From: Asterias rubens
Taxonomy: Eukaryota > Echinodermata > Asteroidea > Forcipulatida > Asteriidae
Reading direction: 5' to 3'
DNA: 64,000 nt
Assembly: GCF_902459465.1 (NCBI RefSeq)
Contig: NC_047076.1
Location: 4,849,488-4,913,487 of the forward strand
Every line of letters begins with the position of its first letter. Within the stretch, counting starts at the first letter, position 1. The notes below the pieces were generated by a model. The model searched no databases and had not been told where the DNA came from. It saw only the letters and a list, made by a program, of their open reading frames with translations. Shown in pieces: positions 34,301 to 45,600 of the stretch. The position numbers were made by a program, and so were the translations under genes.

Positions 34301-37300
34301 CTGAGGCCGGCTTTATGTATTTATTTTCCTACCAAGCTAACCTCTGATTTCACAATGAGTAGAGTAAGCATTGTCGTCTATTAGTTACTGAATCACAATT
34401 TATTGATTTGTACAAATAATAATCATGGACGTTTAAACCAATGTTTGTATGAGAGAGACTGGTTGTTGCCCAGCTTGGTGTTTATCCCCCTTGTGGGAGT
34501 TTGCTGAGTTTTCTTGATGGGGAAATCATCTACAAAAATAAACAGCTGAACCTGCCAATACTGTTATTCACATTTATGTTTGTTTCTTCTTCCAATTAGT
34601 GCTGGTATGATATGGAGAGGAGCCTCACTGAAGGTCTTCATGTGAAAGGAAGCGACCGGGAGAAGAAGTTTAATGAAGGTCAGTTGCCGAACAAAGACAC
34701 TCGGATGGACCCCACCCCTCTCACCCACCTTGGCCAGCTCATACCACTCCTAAATTAAGAGTAATTGCAATTGTATTGTCTAAGGATAATGGTGTACTAA
34801 ACGCGGTATTCCCCAATAATTGTATACTTTTAACGGATCAACCTTTTCAGACGACAGTCCTTTCACACGAAGTGCAATATTTTATTTGAAGAAAAAAAAT
34901 AAGTGCATCTCAAACTTTAGTTGCGATAACGTAACCCTCCTCCCGACGGCCGCCAGGCTCAAACTTGTATTGGTACACGGTCACTTGTGAAGTGTAGTGA
35001 CCAGTGCTCTCTATTTAACATTTATTAATTATATCGTTGCGGTACCCGCTGCCAAAACAAAGTTCGAACTGCCTCTATCGGGCAATCTCGGTAGTCTAGT
35101 TGTAAGACACTGCTCTAGAATTGCAACGGTCTTGGGTTCGAATCACACCCGAGTATTATGCCTGTGATAATTTTTTCACAGGACTCGGGAAAGTACTGAG
35201 TATACAGTGCTAACACACACCGGTGTATGGGTAAAAAACAAAAAGAATAATTTCTATTGGGTTATGTTTTGTGTGGCTTAATTACAGCTTTGGAGGTCAT
35301 GTATGGTATTGTGCGCAACGTTATGAAGGAACGTAAAACAAACCCCACAGCCGGACACCAACGTTTTATCGACGTACTCCTTGAGAATGAACTACCAGAA
35401 GATCAGATACTAAGCGACTGTATCAGCTACATGGTGGGTGGCTTCCACACCTCTGGAAATTGTGAGTACTAAACAGTCTGCCAGTTTTCAGGCCGTTACA
35501 TTAACGGAATGCCAGTAAGAAAAAATTCTTAATTTCTCCGAAGGAAATCCTGCGCTGTACTGTTTATACAAGTTCTTGTGGTTAAGATAATCGGAGTGTG
35601 GGTTCGAATCCCGGTCGTGACATGTGTCCATGAGCAAGATGCTTTGCTATATTACTATCTTCACCAAGGGGTACAAATGGGTACATGCGAGGGTAGAGGT
35701 TGGTGATGTGTATTAAAAAGCCTTTTTAGCGCCTTTTTAGCGCCTCTAGCTTCAACTGGAAATGGCTATTTCACATGACATGGTCAGGGAAATTTGTTTA
35801 AAAAAAGAGTAAAAGGCTCACGATAATTGTTCTTTCCATCAATACCTTCACAAAACTGTCAGATGTGAAATCCTGCATGTACATTTTCTTGTGTCTGATT
35901 AGTTGTTTATCTTCATGATTTTCTTGACCGTTAGTGTTGCTTTGGATTTTGTACTTCTTGGCTTCAAACCAGGACTGCCAGGAGAAGTTGCATCAAGAGA
36001 TCAAGGAGGTTCTTGGTGATGGGGAGGTGGACAAATCAAATGTGAAGGACATGAAGTGAGTCAATTCAATTTTAACGTTTAATTCCGTTAAATGACAACA
36101 CAGGGACAACTATGAAATGTAGTATTTGTAAAATTACGAACACTCTGTGTTTGGTTTTGGGGAACAGTGTAAACTTCAAAATTAAAACAAGTTTTATTAC
36201 AATTTTGAGAATAAATAATCATAAATCAAGCTTCAGAGACTGTTGATATCAATATAAAGTAAGGTTAAATTTGGTCATCACTGCAATAGATGTAATAAAT
36301 TTGGGTTTTACCATATTGATGTGTGATCAGCACAAGTTCTTTTTAATAAAAGTTCTGTACCATCATTCTACAGCAAACATCTTAACCACTATAGACCTCC
36401 GAGCAAACACGATGACGTGATGCTCAGTAAGTATACAGTAAGAAGTATATTATACCTAATAGTAAACTTGTGGGTACAACCAGGTGTAAAATATCTTATG
36501 AAGTGTTGGCATCATAAAGCCATTGGACACTTTCTGAACAGAACAAAAATTAAAAGTCCACAAATTTACAAATAACTTACAGGGTTTACAGAAGGTAATG
36601 GTGAAAGACTTCCCTTGAAATATTATTCCATGAAATGCTTTACTTTTTGAGAAAACATTAAAACAATTATCAATTCTCGATATCGAGAATAACGGATTTA
36701 TTTTAAACACATGTCATGACACGGCGAAACGTGGGGAAACAAGGGTGGGTTTTCCCGTTATTTTCTTCCGACTCCGATGACCGATTGAGCCTAAATTTGT
36801 ACAGGTTTGTTATTTTATATTTGTGATACACGAAGTGTGAGCCTTTGGACAATACTGTTTACCGATGTTGTGCGATTGCTTTAAAAAGAGCCGATGCTCT
36901 ACTTGTCTTCAGGAAAACGCAGTGCTTAGCACTAATCGCTTTTGAGGGTAAACAAATTATGCTCATCCAGTACGGTAAAGAAGAAACTACATTATAGTAG
37001 ACTTTGTGGGTTACAACCATTTGTAAACTCTCTTTTTGGGGAGTGTTGGTACTGAAAACAGCTGGTGTGGTCTCAACATTTAAAAACAGCACTCTGCTTG
37101 TCTTCAGGGAAAATACAGTGCTTGTCACTCGTCGGTTTCGACGGTAAAAGCCAAATTAGTTTTCAAGGTAGTCACTGTACATAAGCATTGCACCTTGATG
37201 ATTCAAACAACAAACGAAATGAAGCAAAGATTGAAACCGTAACAGCAGATATGAGTTTTTCAACATAGAATGTTGAAAACTTCGCACCATACGTTAATAA

Positions 37301-39748
37301 AAAAAAAAAATCATGGTTGATGCTTTTGTTGTATTCGTTTTTTAGTAACAATAATAATTATTCACTATTTATAATATTTACAAACGATTGGTTTCACCAC
37401 GGGCCTCATAAGTTAAAACTCTTGATTTAAATTATTCTGATTTCGTTTAGATACCTTCGTCAGGTGATCAATGAGGGACTACGTGTGTCTGTTCTGGCCC
37501 CCTATACTGCTCGCTTTCAGGATAATGATAGTAAGCTAGGGGGTCATGTCATCCCAGGAGGGGTGAGTACGTATACATGTATAAACCTAAGACACTGCCT
37601 CAACTCCTTCTATTCTATATACTGGGCTGTCTTATTTATTAACTAATTTCAGGCCCAAATGGTGCCTTAAGTCGACAGTGCACTATACCATACGTTCATA
37701 CATCACTGTCACACACACCCATCCTGTCCGCCATTTTGAGAACAAACAATATGTACAAAACAAAATTAACTTCTCATATTAATTGGTGTGGACAAAGTGA
37801 TGCATGCTTGTAATTGTGGAGGTGCACTCTACGTCTCGCCACGGATCAATTCCCCAAACTATTTTGTTATTTTTGTTAAACTGCTCAGTCATTTTGTGAA
37901 TGTTCTTTCTAGACTCCTGTGTGGCACGCTCTTGGGGTAGCGCTGAAAGATGAAGATCTCTGGCCTGAGCCCGAAAAGTAGGTGAAACTTTGCATGTCTG
38001 AATTCATTGGTGTATCAGTTGCACTGGGCTTGCAGCTTTAACAAATAATTGTTTGCTGGCATCTCAATGGAAAAGTACATAAATTCATTATACCCTCTAG
38101 CTTTCAATGTACATACCACCAGAATCTAGATTTCACCAATTGAAATGTTCGTGTTAGGTAAAAAGTAAAAAACGTAGGCAAACTGGACATTTGTGAGTCA
38201 GAGAACTCACTATTCTACCCTAGGGAACAGCTACAGCTCACGGTTCCTTTGGAGGGCCAATGACTTACTGTGCTACCTTCGCAGAGGGCCCAGAACTCAC
38301 TGTACAACTTTTGCCATATGTACCTAAAGAACTCACTGTACCACTTTTGCCAAAGTGCCTAAAGAACTCACTGTACAACTTTTGCCATAGTACCTAAAGA
38401 ACTCACTGTACTACTTTTGCCAAAGTGCCTAAAGAACTCACTGTACAACTTTTGCCATAGTACCTAAAGAACTCACTGTACAACTTTTGCCATAGTGCCT
38501 AAAGAACTCACTGTACAACTTTTGCCATAGTGCCTAAAGAACTCACTGTACAACTATTGCCATCGTGCCTAAAGAACTCACTGTACAACTTTTGCCATAG
38601 TGCCCAAGGAACTCACTGTACTACTTTTGCCATAGTGCCCAAGGAACTCACTGTACAACTTTTGCCATCGTGCCCAAAGAACTAACTGTACAACTTTTGC
38701 CATTGTGCCTAAAGAACTCACTGTACTACTTTTGCCATCGTGCCTAAAGAACTCACTGTACAACTTTTGCCATAGTGCCTAAAGAACTCACTGTACAACT
38801 TTTGCCATTGTGCCCAAGGAACTCACTGTACTACTTTTGTCATAGTGCCTAAAGAACTCACTGTACAACTATTGCCTTAGTGCCTAAAGAACTCACTGTA
38901 CAACTTTTGCCATAGTGCCCAAGGAACTCACTGTACAACTTTTGCCATCGTGCCCAAAGAACTAACTGTACAACATTTGCCATAGTGCCTAAAGAACTCA
39001 CTGTACTACGTTTGCCATCGTGCCTAAAGAACTCACTGTACAACTTTTGCCATGGTGCCTAAAGAACTCACTGTACTACTTTTGTCATAGTGCCCAAGGA
39101 ACTCACTGTACTACTTTTGCCATCGTGCCTAAAGAACTCACTGTACAACTTTTGCCATGGTGCCTAAAGAACTCACTGTACTACTTTTGTCATAGTGCCT
39201 AAAGAATTCACTGTACAACTTTTGCCATAGTGCCTAAAGAACTCACTGTACTACTATTGCCATCGTGCCTAAAGAACTCACTGTACAGCTTTTGCCATGG
39301 TGCCTAAAGAACTCACTGTACTACTTTTGTCATAGTGCCCTAACTCACTGCTACTTTTGTCTTAGTAGTGCCTTTAGAACTCACTGTTCTACTTTGACAG
39401 ACCAGAGGTTCCAGAACTCACTTTTTTAAAAGGGAACAGAACCCATATCCTTGCATGGTTTCATAAACCATTTTCATATTTTTTTGCTTCCACAGATTTG
39501 ATCCCGAGCGATTCAGCGTGGCCAACTTCACCCCACGCCACAAAATGGCTTTCCAAGTATTTGGCTTTGCGGGGAAACGTGTTTGTCCCGGGAAGTTCTT
39601 CGCCTACGCCAAGATGGCTGTATTTGTCGCCCTCTTGTGCCGGGATTTGAAGTTCAATCTTGTGGAGGGGCAAAACATTGAGCAATTCTACGGCATGGTG
39701 ACCTCCCCTAAGAGCGAAATTTGGTTCCATCTCGAGAAAAGAGGCTAG
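25311..39748 (+). CDS. CYP20A1-like: CYP20-type cytochrome P450, plus-strand paralogue, complete (11 exons, 469 aa)
   Basis: Exons: 25311-25379, 29828-29880, 30489-30658, 31542-31687, 33147-33314, 34600-34678, 35288-35461, 35935-36055, 37451-37562, 37913-37977 and 39496-39748 (TAG stop). Every junction is GT-AG, and exons 2-11 have the same lengths and phases as copy 2 on the minus strand; exon 1 is two codons shorter. Motifs: N-terminal anchor MLAIFAVTFVVALIGAVVYF, GGFHTS at 279-284 in helix I, EGLR at 335-338, DPERF at 388-392, and FGFAGKRVCPG with axial Cys416. This is a heme monooxygenase, probably on the endoplasmic reticulum, with unknown substrate. The ATG is preceded by GAGAGACCCAACCAACTTGA, nearly the same as in the minus-strand copies, and by a splice acceptor at 25281-25284. 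The nearest AATAAA downstream is at 40734. Introns are rich in miniature elements and a minisatellite, but the frame is intact. Confidence 0.94.
26836..27166. mobile_element. Palindromic miniature element with CACTCTAAAAA ends
   Basis: The ends ACACTCTAAAAACTAAAGAG and CTCTTTGATTTTTAGAGTGT are inverted, and the similarity continues through TTGAATCCAACACTTGCAAG and GGTGAGTG. The interior is a series of short GTTGAATTAACACTT-like repeats in both orientations. It lies in intron 1 of the plus-strand P450. Confidence 0.8.
28097..29179. mobile_element. Element with terminal inverted repeats and an internally duplicated unit
   Basis: The outer ends CACCGGTGTGGCGGTTTCAA and, at the right, AAGACTGAAACCGCCACACC are inverted. 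Unit 1 (28097-28676) and unit 2 (28693-29179) are direct repeats, each with a CCGTGTTCAGTTTTCCG-type left part, a GC-rich block containing CATGGCGGCGTCCACGAG, and a right part CACCCGGAAAACTGAACACG. There is no long open frame. It lies in intron 1 of the plus-strand P450. Confidence 0.7.
29950..30318 (+). mobile_element. TTAA-type miniature element, family B
   Basis: Begins TTAAAGCAATTGGACACTTT and ends GAAAGTGTCCAATGGCTTTAA. The interior GACACGGCGAAACGTGCGGA and the hairpin ATTCTCGATATCGAGAAT are as in other copies. It lies in intron 2 of the plus-strand P450. Confidence 0.85.
31137..31499. mobile_element. TTAA-flanked long foldback element
   Basis: Almost the whole element is one inverted repeat with arms of about 170 bp. 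TTAA flanks the terminal AGGTACACGTTACCTT and, inverted, AGGAACAGTCGAGTTGGTCT. The inner arms contain CCTTTTACTTTGTCGACTAA and TTAGTCGACGAGGTAAAAGG. It lies in intron 3 of the plus-strand P450, 42 bp before exon 4. Confidence 0.85.
31866..32310. mobile_element. Two nested palindromes
   Basis: The outer inverted arms (about 31873-31945 and 32235-32305) carry GCCTGACGTTTCGACCCTAG and its complement. The inner palindrome (31948-32178) has ends GGGCCCAATTTCATAGAGCT and AGCTCTATGAAATCGGGCCC and inner arms GAAATTTCTTCCTTGATTAA and its complement. The inner type recurs in diverged form at 51480-51727. It lies in intron 4 of the plus-strand P450, within a split family-A element (31702-31830 and 32312-32640). 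Confidence 0.75.
33500..33980. repeat. Cluster of TTGCATATGCAA and GTGTCC/GGACAC dyads
   Basis: Two clusters (about 33509-33605 and 33789-33980) alternate a palindromic TGCATATGCAA-type motif with GTGTCCG or CGGACAC about every 20 bases, in both orientations. Between them lies unrelated sequence. It lies in intron 5 of the plus-strand P450. No coding meaning is seen. Confidence 0.65.
35068..35245 (+). repeat. tRNA-like SINE, second family
   Basis: The head CGGTAGTCTAGTTGTAAGAC resembles box A, and GGGTTCGAATCACACCCGAG resembles box B. The tail contains TTTTTTCACAGGACTCGGGA and ACACACCGGTGTATGGGTAA. Partial copies of the tail on the minus strand are at 1851-1960 and 17958-18066; a split copy is at 48541-48962. 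Confidence 0.7.
36514..36884 (+). mobile_element. TTAA-type miniature element, family B
   Basis: The left end is ATAAAGCCATTGGACACTTT (first T of TTAA mutated); the right end is GATTGCTTTAA. The interior is as in other B copies. It lies in intron 8 of the plus-strand P450. Confidence 0.8.
38270..39380 (+). repeat. 35-bp minisatellite, about 31 units, in intron 10 of the plus-strand P450
   Basis: The unit is roughly AAAGAACTCACTGTACAACT followed by TTTGCCATAGTGCCT. Units vary at a few fixed positions (ACAACT or ACTACT; GCC or GTC; ATAG, ATCG or ATGG; CTAAAG or CCAAGG), and the variants are interspersed, showing higher-order homogenisation. 35 is not a multiple of three, so open frames here are chance. 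Copy 2 has none in its intron 10. Confidence 0.95.
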
Positions 39749-39814
39749 GCTCGGTCCAGGGGTTCGGGTAACTCAAGCGGACAAAATATCCGCATTGACA
39801 TTCAAATCTGATAA

Positions 39815-40164
39815 TAATTATTAGCATAAAACCTTACTTGGTGACGAGTAATAGGGAGAGGTTGATAGTATAACACATTGTTAGAAACGGCTCCCTCTGA
39901 AGTGCCATAGTTTTCGAGAAAGAAGTAATTTTCCACGAATTCGATTTCGAGACCTCAGATTTAGAATTTGAGGTCTCGAAATCAACCATCTAAATGCACA
40001 CAACTTTGTGTGACAATGGTGTTTTTTCTTTCATTATTATCTCGCAACTTCTGCGACCAATTGAGCTCAAATGTTCACAAGTTTGTTGTTTTATGCACAT
40101 GTTGAGATACACCAAGTGAAAAGACTGGTCTTTGACAATTACCAATAGTGTCCACTGTCTTTAA
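39815..40164 (+). mobile_element. Family-A element just after the plus-strand P450
   Basis: Starts 67 bp after the stop codon and is 5'-truncated (TAATAATTATTAGCATAAAA). It ends AATAGTGTCCACTGTCTTTAA. If the transcript uses the AATAAA at 40734 this lies in the 3' untranslated region. Confidence 0.75.
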
Positions 40165-40787
40165 ACTTGCTGTTTATCTATATTTTAAAAGTTTCTCTGT
40201 ATTAGCGCCATGCAGCATCGTTTTCGATGGATATGGCGCTATATAATGATTTACTATTATGATTATTATTATTGAACTGTATTAATAACCTACAGGTCAT
40301 TGACAGAAAATAACCACAAAAATTATCCCACCCACTGTAAATATTTTGGTTTTCATCAGTTTCTCGAAATTATTGTAACTGTTTCATGAGACGTTCCCCC
40401 AATTTAAACTCACCCAGAACGGGCATTAAACAGTATGGCTGCACCATGGAAACAACATGAAACTTGTGAGTTGGCAGTGCTTGTCATAATTATTCAAGAT
40501 GTAATTCAAGATGTCATAATTATTCAAGATTGCAACACAAGTTTTGTGATAAGCAACAACTTATTTGTTGTGTCCTTGTTTCTCTCAGGTAATGTAATTT
40601 GTATGAATATTAGGGTATGCCTACATAACGGCAAAGTATCCTCAAGGTGCACTTTTGGTTTTGGAATCATTCGCTGGTTTTAATCCTATCATTGTAGTTA
40701 TAGCCTATACAATGAAACTAACATCATGTAACAAATAAATTATGACAACCTGGTTATACCAAGCGTAATAATAATAATAATAATAAT

Positions 40788-41085
40788 ACAAGTCTCCTGA
40801 CGATGACTAGAGCAAGCTAGTTGAGACCAATTCAGAACTGACTCCGCGGCAGTACAGTTAATTGCGATCCTATAAGCTAATTAGTAGTTTAGTAGTCTAT
40901 TTTCTATACCATCCGCCCTGGTAATATGTTAAAAAGCAGGACAGTTCTTTTCAGAACTGAGAAGTCTCCCGAACTAAACCTCCGATTATCTACTCCGCGG
41001 GAGTAGAATAAAGCTAGACAGTTCTCTAAGAACAAACTCTACCTGGCAAGTAGATACACACATGGTGTTACCGCAAACCAAATAT
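40788..41085 (+). repeat. Dispersed repeat, second copy of the 7470-7765 family
   Basis: Shares GACGATGACTAGAGCAAGCT, AACTGACTCCGCGGCAGTAC and CTACCTGGCAAGTAGATACA with 7470-7765 in the same order. Confidence 0.75.
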
Positions 41086-42148
41086 TAATTGATACCTCAC
41101 CATGCAATGCCTCAAATCCTATACAAGTCAAATGTAAAATGAATTTATTTGACTAATAAAACGGTTGCAATAATACACTACATGTAAACCTAGCTTGCGG
41201 ATGTGTGATGAGAGGCAAGTCTCGGATGTAGGTGAGGTCAGAAAAGCACGTCAAAATCAGGAAATAATAATCTATTAATTATTATTATAAAACTTGAAAC
41301 TTTTTAGAGGGGATCGGAAAAGCTTGGTCAAGGGCATGGTCCATGTGGGTATTGGGTGTTCAAACCACAGGGCTGGGTTTATGGGCCTGGGTGCATGGAC
41401 AAGGATGTGGGATTTAAGCTTTTCATAATTTGGGATATTTAGGTTAACAAGGTTAAGGTCATCAGAAGGAGGCTGTGTTTATATGGGAACTATTTAATAA
41501 CATAAATTATGGTAATGTCAGCTTGTTTGTGGACTTCTATAGTATTTTATATCAAATTAGTTTCATTTGTTATACTTCAGTAATTCACTTTATACAGTTT
41601 CATGTATTACTTACAGGTTGGATGTTTTAAAGAATACTTACTTCCATTAGGCCCTATTATAACTTTTTATTTTTTTCATTATTATTGTACCTGCTGCATA
41701 GTTTACAAAAGGATACATTTTTCTTAAAGTCAGTGTTATATTTTGGTAATGGTGCTTCAACTGATGGTTCATCTATACAAATAAAATGGTTCATAATGGT
41801 ATTTTGTATTGTTTACACATAAAAAGGTTTGTTCGGTGTCAGTTGCTGTGATACCAATGTCTATTGTTACTGTTACAAAAACGTGTAAACAAGGCGAGCA
41901 GTGCAGCCAAACTAAATGTTTTCTAAAGTATTTTTGAGTCAGCACAGTGTAAGGTACACTTTGACACACTCATGTTTCGTCCTTGCACTCAAAATTTCAA
42001 ATAAACGTCTAATTCAGGTAGAACTATCGCAGGAATCGCGGGGAGAGTAGGAACGCTATCACCGCGACAGACATTTAACGACTTGTCCCCAAGTCCAATT
42101 TTCTTCCTCGATGCCAAGTCTAAGTGCTAGCTTGGCCCCTGCAAAAAA

Positions 42149-42437
42149 AAACGCTTAAAAACATGCGTATAAAAACTTGCTTAAAACCTGATGTGCCTAA
42201 AAATCTGCTTAGCAATCTGCTTAGCAATCTGCGTAGCATTCTGCTTATCAATATGTATTAAATCTGCTTAGAAATCTGCTTTGCAATATGCTTAACAATA
42301 TGCTTTAGAACTGCAGCAGCTTAGCAATCTGCTTAGAAACCTGCTTGAAAATCTGCTTAAAAATCTACCTAAGAACTTGCTAAAAAAATCTGCTGAAAAA
42401 CTTGCTTACACATTTCTTTAAAAATATGCTTAAAATA
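42149..42437 (+). repeat. Degenerate tandem repeat, about 12 bp unit
   Basis: The unit is roughly CTGCTTAGCAAT, repeated some two dozen times with heavy drift (CTGCTTAAAAAT, TTGCTTAAAACC and so on). It ends about 250 bp upstream of the beta-galactosidase ATG. Confidence 0.75.
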
Positions 42438-42686
42438 AAAAATTAAAATCCGGCAAAAGCCCCGAAAGGATCGCGCCAGTTTTCCACAGGCAGAGACTAC
42501 CAAGTCAATGTCGTGGTTTCGAAAAGGCCTGCGAGTGAAGTCACCTGATCGAATCACGTGCACGTCGTCGCGAAAGGAAGGTCATAAAACATCGCATCGC
42601 TGCTGAACAACAAACAATCGCTGCCGAAGTTTTCACTACTTTTCTTGTTGAATGCATATGCCTGATCGCAGGGTTTTGTGAATCGG

Positions 42687-45600
42687 ATGAACTACTTGGG
42701 GATTCCGGTATTTGCGGTTGTTGTGATAGCCCTGAGCAGAACTGAGGTAAAATTAACCAGACATAGTCAGAGATGCCAATATTGAATTTTAAAAAAGAGT
42801 AGCATCTCCCAAATGTTAAGGGCGAGCGCAGCTTGGGCTCCCTATACCGATCTTTCTATTACTCTCTACAATGCTAATTAGCTGATTTTCAGGCATTGTT
42901 GTGAAATAACAATTGACTGTATGCATAAACAGAACAGCTACAAATGTTTATAGTGGCCAGTGAAAAAAAAATTGAAAAAAAACCCTGATTTCCCTCATCT
43001 TCTGACTATGTTTCAAAAATAAATGTAACATAAAAAAGAAAGGGTAGCCTTACTTAAATGTAACATAAAAAAGGGTGGCCTTACTTAAATGTTTTCGTTT
43101 TAATGATCAGAAACGCCACAACAAGCTATTGGGAGAGAGAGAGAGAAAAAAAAAAAAGAAAAAAAAAACGTGTCCGGATTTTGGGCAAAAAATACGTGTC
43201 CGTATTTTGGGCATTGTCTGGACATCGGCGCTACAATTACTGGTAGGAAAACATGGAAACTGTCTAGCTTAGACCTCACAGGCCACTCAGTTGAAGGTAT
43301 TTTTGTTCAGATGGTCTCCTTTTTTTGTCGCCATTATTTCGTACTTTTTTTGCCAAGCTTCGATGAAGTACATGTACAGCCAGTGTGGGCACAATAATAG
43401 TGGATACATGTGGAATGAGGTTACTGTGACACGTTAGCTCACACACAACATCATTCCCCACGCACGTGTGCACTATTCCCCATCGTGTAATAGAGATCAA
43501 TGGGTACGATCTTGCAGAAATGCACTAGCGTAAAAAATGCACACTCAGCCGGCTAGCCAGCGGGGGAGGGCACGCAACAATCATTACGTTGAGTACATTG
43601 TTCGAGTGAATTCGCCGCTATTATTCAACACTGCGTTCTAAAATTAAAAGTGTTTTTTTCTTTTCTGTTACAATTGTTTTGATATTTTTCTTAATTTTTA
43701 TTTCCACTTAATAGTTCATTCGTTGTTTGCATGTATTGTACGATTTAATACAATTATATTGGGCGGCTTGTTTAGCGTGTTTTATTGAGTATTATCGTAG
43801 CGTCGTAGTCACGGCTCGAAATCGTATTTGCTACGCCCAAATCGTGTATGTTGGTATCTCTTGCATAGTCCATCAGAGAGAGGGGGAGAGAGAGAGCGGA
43901 ATCAGAATATTTAGTTTTAGTTACTGTCGTGTCTGACCATGGGGGGAGTCTGCTCCTCCGATGCTAGCCCACCTTGTTGAGCTGTCATCGGTCTCATCAC
44001 TGTCACCGTTACAGTAATGAGACCGATGTTAAAAGCGGAGCCATTAACAGCTCAACAAGGTGGGCTACTCCCGATGCCAGGGCTGGGCGGTAGCACGGTG
44101 GTAGGACGTCGGTGCAACGGATGAATCCAACCTGGGCTAGTAGTAGTAGTAGGGGGTAGATGGTTTCTGACTACTTCTAGAAACTATAAGGCCCCCCGTG
44201 AGCAACTAAGTCTGACTAAAGAAGTGGATTGGCCATTTTTTTATTTTAAATAAAAAAGGCAACATTTTATTATAAAGAAGAAAGGACCGAGTATGAGTAG
44301 GTAGAAGTTAGAGTTGCTACAACCAAAATCAAGTACAGTGTGTTTACATGCCAAATTTTGATCCAAGCTCTAGCAACAGATTAAGCCAAAATTTCACACA
44401 AATCATGAACACTGTGTGCGACTATTTTATCAGTTAAACCAATCATGTAAGTGCAATAATACCTTTAGTTGCAGTCAATAACATTTTAAGGATTTCAAAA
44501 TGTTTTCCTTGTTTGTTTTTTATTACCAGATAACAGATGCTCGTTCTTTCTCCATCGACTTTGACAATAACACCTTTGTTAAAGATGGAGAGCCTTTCCG
44601 ATATATCGCTGGCAGTCTTCACTATGGCCGAGTGCATCCCTTGTACTGGCAGGATCGCTTGTCTAAGATGTACATGGCCGGGTTAGATGCTGTTCAGACG
44701 TAAGTTGGGCTCATATGGAGTGTCATGGCCTAGCGGATAAGAGCACCGAATTCAAACTCTGGTGTTTCTAATCAGCAGAGTGTGGGTTTGAGTCCCGGTC
44801 GTGACTTCAAATGGGACGTAAAGCTGTTGGTCCAGTGTGTTGTGTAACGCACGTAAAAGAACCCAGTGCACTTATATAAAAGAGAAGGGGTTCGCCCCGG
44901 TGTTTCTGGTTTGATTGGCAGCATTTTGCGCCAAGGCACCGAAACATTGTATGTTACAGCGCCAGGAGCATCACTGAGTGACGGATATGCGCGCTAAGAA
45001 GCCACTGTTAATATATCTTCTTCTTTGCTGAATTGTGCTGCTGTGGCCTTCATTATAGCCCTCGAACCACCCCTGCTATTCTCCATGGTGGTAACAGGCG
45101 TCTCTACTGATCCTGTCCACCTCTTTATGCCATCTGTCCATCTCATTGCTGGTCTGCCCTGCTTCTCTTCCCCTCCATTATTCCCTGTACTATCATCTTC
45201 CCCAAACCATCTCTTCTAACCATTATGTCAAACCAATCTCATCTTCCTCAGTGCATTTCCCATTCTGACTTCCATGTCTATAATCATCTTTTGCAAAACC
45301 CATTGGATGGTTTGCTAATCTTTCCACGATATCCTCGGCAGCCTCCGATAAACCCCAATTTCGAAAGGCTTTTAAAAAACTCTATTTGAGATTGAAAGAG
45401 ACCTTTTTCCTTTCAGATATGTCCCATGGAACCTGCATGAACCAGTGCCTGGTACCTACAATTTTAAGGATGGAGCTGATCTAGAAAAATTCCTGACGAC
45501 GGCCAATGAAACCGGGCTGTTGGTTATTCTCAGAGCGGGGCCTTATATTTGTGGAGAATGGGACATGGTATGGAATAGTCTTGGCCCAAGAAGTCAGTGA

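Larger units (their letters stand above)
40170..42600. other. Intergenic stretch between the P450 and the beta-galactosidase
   Basis: No exon was found. It contains an (ATA)n run at 40769-40787, the dispersed repeat 40788-41085, and a degenerate tandem repeat at 42149-42437. The rest is AT-rich sequence in which I recognise nothing. Confidence 0.5.

Noticed and set aside
35068-35160. tRNA-like sequences here and at 44712, 49986, 52221 and 59090 as tRNA genes
   Set aside because: Box A- and B-like motifs are present, but no complete cloverleaf can be paired and each is followed by the same repeated tail, so they are SINEs.
38270-39380. Regularly spaced repeats as a CRISPR array
   Set aside because: The whole 35-bp unit repeats without unique spacers, and it lies in an intron of a eukaryotic gene.
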